The notes under the pieces: generated by a model
Told to the model about the DNA's origin: nothing
Seen by the model: only the letters and a program-made list of their open reading frames with translations
Databases searched by the model: none
Position numbers and translations under genes: made by a program
Assembly (NCBI GenBank): GCA_032123435.1
Contig: JAQBFJ010000085.1
Location: 1 to 7,887 of the forward strand
Length of the DNA: 7,887 bases
DNA from: JAQBFJ01 sp032123435
GTDB taxonomy: Bacteria > Verrucomicrobiota > Kiritimatiellia > UBA8416 > JAQBFJ01
Direction: 5' to 3'
Shown: one piece after another, positions 5,191 to 7,887 of the stretch
Position numbering within the stretch: position 1 is the stretch's first letter
Layout: every line of letters starts with the position of its first letter

Positions 5191-5217
5191 AAGTTGCCCC
5201 ACCCCAGTATGTTGTGG
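5191..5217 (+). repeat. Dispersed repeat R2, copy 2
   Basis: AAGTTGCCCCACCCCAGTAT followed by GTTGTGG matches 4161-4188. No R1 copy adjoins it here, so R2 can occur alone. Confidence 0.6.
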
Positions 5218-5287
5218 TAGCAACCGATCATCAGAAGTGTCATAGGTCTGCTATCGATGTGAAAAATGGCCAGCCGTAGGAATTATG

Positions 5288-5330
5288 CATATCCACACGA
5301 CAGCCATTCCAGGGCCAGAAGCCCTTCTGT
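5288..5330 (+). repeat. Dispersed motif R3, copy C, with hairpin
   Basis: CATATCCACACGA (5288-5300) matches copies A and B, and GTAGGAATT precedes it, similar to the flanks of the others. The hairpin that follows is AGGGC, loop CAGAA, GCCCT (5311-5325), enclosed by ACAG (5300-5303) and CTGT (5327-5330). Its stem sequence is unrelated to those of copies A and B. Confidence 0.55.
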
Positions 5331-5666
5331 TGACGAATCCTGATAGACATGGCGAAAGCGAACCTGCCAGAGAGAATCGCTATCTTCGGATGATATGTTT
5401 ATCTCCGACCGATCCTGTTGGGGGTAACATCTGAGCATGCTTTCTACACCACGGGGGGCAGTCTGGCGATTGTCACGTTCTGCTCGATACCTGAAATTTC
5501 ATCGGACCGGTGGGAGATTCGCCATATCTGCATCTAATATTTATTCCTACCAGTCTGGCGAGACTGAAGAATTAGAACACATATGCGTACCCCAGGGGGG
5601 AGGCTGCGGATTATGAGCATTTTACCTGCCGAAGTCGTTGGAACAGATTCAAACATGAGAATAGTC
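5331..5666. other. Gene-free stretch upstream of the metalloprotease
   Basis: No credible gene on either strand. An 11-base direct repeat, CAGTCTGGCGA, occurs at 5459-5469 and 5551-5561. The second copy continues into GACTG and so forms a CAGTC/GACTG hairpin (5551-5566). These could be regulator sites upstream of the protease promoters. Confidence 0.4.
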
Positions 5667-5696
5667 TTGAAAGAGTGGCGTTATTTTTGTTATAAA
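5667..5696 (+). promoter_or_regulatory. Candidate sigma70 promoter of the metalloprotease gene
   Basis: TTGAAA (5667-5672), an 18-base spacer and TATAAA (5691-5696), set in an AT-rich stretch. The boxes are close to consensus. The leader would be about 155 bases and would contain the orphan AAGGAGGT at 5742. Confidence 0.5.
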
Positions 5697-5741
5697 TAGC
5701 ATTTTCAGGTCAAGATTCATTGTCTGACCAATATCAAGAAG

Positions 5742-5749
5742 AAGGAGGT
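5742..5749 (+). promoter_or_regulatory. Orphan perfect Shine-Dalgarno sequence
   Basis: AAGGAGGT with no ATG, GTG or TTG at a usable distance. Downstream CTAAATCGAAGACTGA holds only an ATC followed by two sense codons and a stop. It is over 100 bases before the true start at 5858. It may be a ribosome standby site, a remnant of a lost gene, or chance. Confidence 0.4.
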
Positions 5750-5766
5750 CTAAATCGAAGACTGAC

Positions 5767-5781
5767 TGGCCTTTCGTTTGC
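5767..5781 (+). promoter_or_regulatory. Candidate sigma54 (RpoN) -24/-12 promoter of the metalloprotease gene
   Basis: TGGC (5767-5770), seven bases, TTGC (5778-5781) gives the GG-N10-GC geometry of sigma54 promoters with both core tetramers exact. The AC after the -24 GGC is replaced by CT. A start near 5793 would leave a leader of about 65 bases before the GTG at 5858. Confidence 0.42.
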
Positions 5782-5792
5782 CAGGCTGGCAA
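5778..5792. promoter_or_regulatory. Perfect 7+1+7 inverted repeat over the -12 region
   Basis: TTGCCAG, one base, CTGGCAA is a perfect inverted repeat. It starts at the -12 TTGC of the sigma54-type element and reaches the expected transcription start, a position for a repressor. An upstream CTGGC (5766-5770) can pair with GCCAG (5780-5784) as an alternative. Confidence 0.4.
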
Positions 5793-5845
5793 GTAGTTTG
5801 GACGCATAATCAGACCCTTGCCGCACGTCCTGCCTTGATCGAATT

Positions 5846-5850
5846 AGGAG
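5846..5850 (+). promoter_or_regulatory. Ribosome-binding site deciding the GTG start of the metalloprotease
   Basis: AGGAG lies seven bases before GTG 5858. The next in-frame ATG (5888) has no such site and would remove the charged start of the signal peptide (NRKTQ), so GTG is preferred. Confidence 0.75.
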
Positions 5851-5857
5851 CAATATA

Positions 5858-7756
5858 GTGAATCGCAAAACACAAACCACTATCTTAATGTCCCTTCTTC
5901 TAGGATTCCTCTTGGCTCAATCGTATTCTGTCCCCGTAACAGCTGACGTCTCGGGCCAACGAACGAATCGCGCAGAGGGCTTATTCGTTGATTCAGTTCG
6001 GAGACAAAATCAAAATCTTCTGTCCGACCCAACTGTGATTCGACGCAGGTTTGTCGAAATACGTTTTGATTTGATGGGGCATAGTCGGCTCAGTTTAAAG
6101 GATAAGTCCAACGTCGCCCCTCTCATTAAGTTGAACCTTTTTGAAGATGCTGCCTGGATCGCAGTTCTTGACCGTGTGGACACGAACCTATCGGGCAGCT
6201 ACTCCTATGTCGGTCATGTTCAGGGAATGCTGCACAGTCAAGTGATTCTTGTGGTTAATGAGAGGGTAATGGTGGGAAGTGTGATACTACCTGGCGCAGC
6301 AGCATACAGAATACGCTACAAGGGCAACGGGGTTCATTCTATAGAAGAAATCGATAGATCTCGTTTTCTGCCAGAACATGAGCCGATTCCTGTAGAGACT
6401 TACGGCCAACCCAAGCCGCTTGAGACAATGCTCGCAGACGATGGGTCTCTGATTGACGTTTTAGTCGTTTATACCGAGAATGCCCGAAATGGGGCAGGAG
6501 GAATAACCGCAATTCAGGCCGAAATTGACCTGCATGTTGCCGATGTTAACCTGACGTACTCCAACAGCGGTATTTTCCAGAGAATCCGCCTCGTCCATGC
6601 CGCAGAAGTATCGTACAGTGAGAGCGCTCCTTTCAGTTGGTCCATAGCGCTTCAAGATCTCAAAGATGGTAACATACCCGACGTACATTACTTGCGCAAC
6701 GAGTACGGAGCAGATACGGTTGTTCTCATTCTTAATGACCTGGAGTACGGTGGACTGGCGTATCAGATGGAGAGTGTCTCGCACTCTTCTGAGGCGTGGG
6801 CGTTTGCTCTGGTTACGCGGGACTCTATATGGTATCACGCATTTGCACATGAACTCGGGCATAACATGGGAGCAAGACATGACTGGTTTGTAGATGATAC
6901 AGATAATCTTCCATTCACTTACAACCATGGATATGTGAATATAGAAATCCCGCCTGAGCCGACTCCTCCAACGTTCTGGAAGACTGTGATGGCCTACGAG
7001 GACGAATGCGACTGTGTCGACGAAGAAATACCATGTCCATATATTGACGATCGTTCTACACCTTGGTCTCCTGGCTGCGAGAGATTGCCTTATTGGTCTA
7101 ACCCAGATATTAGTTATGAAGGAGACCCTATGGGCGTCCCCGAAGGTTCCTTTCATGCGGCTGACAATAGGAAGACACTGAACAATACCCGGACAACGGT
7201 TGCCAATTTTAGGGCCAGCGTATTGTGCGCTGAGGACAAAGACGGCGATGGATACGGCGATCCGGCAAGCCCTGAATGCGTATATCCCGAATTGGACTGC
7301 GATGACTCAAATCGACACATCTACCCCAATAATCCTAACTCGTACTGCAACTGTGAAGAGCCAAACCCACAAGGAGTCGTAGAAATCTGTGACGATGGTA
7401 TAGACAACGACTGTGATGGGTTGACCGACAATGATGACCCGGATTGCCTCTCCCAATGCATAGATGGCGATTCTGACGGCTATGGAAATCCTGCTTCTGC
7501 TGAATGCACACATCCCGAACTCGACTGCAACGACGAAGATCCCGGTGTGAATCCAGGGATGTCAGAGATCCCAGGCAACGGTAAAGACGATGACTGTAAC
7601 CCAGCTACTCCCTCATATCCAGAATCTGCAAATACAATGGCAGCATCCTACGGCGGAAACTCTCTAACCGGATCGGGAGTCTTCAACTCCCTGGCACTTC
7701 TTCTGATCCCCGTGGGTGGGGTCATCTTCCTGAGGATTCTGCGTAGGAGGGGGTAG
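5858..7756 (+). CDS. Secreted reprolysin-type zinc metalloprotease with MopE-type repeats and C-terminal membrane tail
   Basis: A 632-residue exported endopeptidase of the metzincin clan (M12B/reprolysin-like). Residues 1-30 are a signal peptide. About 35-195 resemble the pro-region of this bacterial family (G-S-Y-S-Y-V-G-H-V-Q-G, S-Q-V-I-L-V-V, A-A-Y-R-I-R-Y). The catalytic domain starts near 197 with I-D-V-L-V-V-Y-T. It carries the zinc motif HELGHNMGARHD at 331-342 (zinc ligands H331, H335, H341; catalytic E332) and the Met-turn T-V-M-A-Y with M378. The family end motif Y-W-S-N-P, A-A-D-N and V-A-N-F-R follows. Two acidic, cysteine-bearing repeats start at 460 (D-K-D-G-D-G-Y-G) and 536 (D-G-D-S-D-G-Y-G), each with D-C-[DN]-D. 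They match the MopE-type metal-binding motif, likely for calcium or copper. The tail (612-632) is hydrophobic and ends in RRRG, like the fibronectin protein. All active-site residues are present. The substrate is unknown. Confidence 0.9.
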   Translation: MNRKTQTTILMSLLLGFLLAQSYSVPVTADVSGQRTNRAEGLFVDSVRRQNQNLLSDPTVIRRRFVEIRFDLMGHSRLSLKDKSNVAPLIKLNLFEDAAWIAVLDRVDTNLSGSYSYVGHVQGMLHSQVILVVNERVMVGSVILPGAAAYRIRYKGNGVHSIEEIDRSRFLPEHEPIPVETYGQPKPLETMLADDGSLIDVLVVYTENARNGAGGITAIQAEIDLHVADVNLTYSNSGIFQRIRLVHAAEVSYSESAPFSWSIALQDLKDGNIPDVHYLRNEYGADTVVLILNDLEYGGLAYQMESVSHSSEAWAFALVTRDSIWYHAFAHELGHNMGARHDWFVDDTDNLPFTYNHGYVNIEIPPEPTPPTFWKTVMAYEDECDCVDEEIPCPYIDDRSTPWSPGCERLPYWSNPDISYEGDPMGVPEGSFHAADNRKTLNNTRTTVANFRASVLCAEDKDGDGYGDPASPECVYPELDCDDSNRHIYPNNPNSYCNCEEPNPQGVVEICDDGIDNDCDGLTDNDDPDCLSQCIDGDSDGYGNPASAECTHPELDCNDEDPGVNPGMSEIPGNGKDDDCNPATPSYPESANTMAASYGGNSLTGSGVFNSLALLLIPVGGVIFLRILRRRG

Positions 7757-7887
7757 GGATCTAGGACTGACGAATACTGTTAGAGATATTGAAGGATCGC
7801 CGACTCTCCAGATTTCATATAATACGCACATATCTTGATTTCTCCGTCCTCACCTCTGTCAGGGCAGATGGGAGCTTCCTCTTCACC
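7757..7887. other. Tail of the window after the metalloprotease
   Basis: No clear terminator, gene or repeat is seen. GCACATATC near 7813-7821 recalls the first part of motif R3 but lacks CCACACG and a following hairpin. Confidence 0.4.

Noticed and set aside
4396..5223. A 275-codon minus-strand frame opposite the SnoaL-like gene
   Set aside because: It lies across a gene with a signal peptide, a perfect ribosome-binding site and a recognisable domain, and its translation is Arg/Cys-rich with no family pattern. It is a shadow frame.
3188..5300. The R3 copies as a CRISPR array
   Set aside because: The copies are about 0.9-1.2 kb apart with genes between them, the cores are short, and there are no regular spacers.
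6461..7156. A 231-codon minus-strand frame inside the metalloprotease gene
   Set aside because: It covers the catalytic domain in antisense and shows no domain or signal peptide. The plus strand explains the region fully.
7691..7753. Calling the tails PEP-CTERM or LPXTG sorting signals
   Set aside because: Neither tail has a P-E-P or L-P-x-T-G motif. Only the general tripartite form is shared, so no existing name is applied.

Overview
The window looks like accessory DNA from a Gram-negative environmental bacterium. Sec-type signal peptides, a secreted MopE-type metalloprotease and exosortase-like C-terminal tails all fit that. Nitrospirota or Desulfobacterota would suit the style of the proteins, but no marker gene is present, so the lineage is a guess. 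Confident coding sequence covers only about 60% of the window. The rest is long intergenic DNA with hairpins and short dispersed repeats.

Layout: (1) 1-2137, an apparently complete IS1634-like (IS4 superfamily) insertion sequence. It has an intact DDE transposase (296-1996), near-perfect 20-bp terminal inverted repeats and three internal copies of a 12-bp motif. (2) 2138-3064, a leader with a hairpin that can cover a ribosome-binding site and two mini-ORFs, then a small secreted fibronectin type III protein with a C-terminal membrane tail and a strong terminator. (3) 3065-3708, a gene-free stretch with a compact run of hairpins (3145-3360) and a perfect 14-bp palindrome. (4) 3709-3980, a small exported, extremely acidic protein and its terminator. 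(5) 4049-4356, dispersed repeats beside a short minus-strand ORF whose start resembles the flagellar regulator FlhD and which looks truncated. (6) 4427-5175, a secreted SnoaL/NTF2-like protein behind a leader of four consecutive hairpins, closed by a strong terminator. (7) 5191-5857, a further gene-free stretch with repeat copies, a sigma70-like promoter and a sigma54-type -24/-12 element. (8) 5858-7756, a secreted zinc metalloprotease of the reprolysin (M12B-like) type with two MopE-type metal-binding repeats and a C-terminal membrane tail.

The genes appear to be single transcription units, each with its own leader and three with clear terminators, so there is no operon. The best link between them is the tail: the fibronectin protein and the metalloprotease, 2.9 kb apart, end in 21-residue segments that align without gaps (L-A-x-x-L-[IL]-P-[VL]-G, hydrophobic stretch, R-R). 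This suggests both are substrates of one C-terminal sorting or anchoring system encoded elsewhere. The sigma54-type element upstream of the protease fits the sigma54 control known for some exosortase substrates, but that link is inference. Three intergenic copies of a CATATCCACACG motif, each followed at once by a different hairpin, are the main unexplained non-coding signal.
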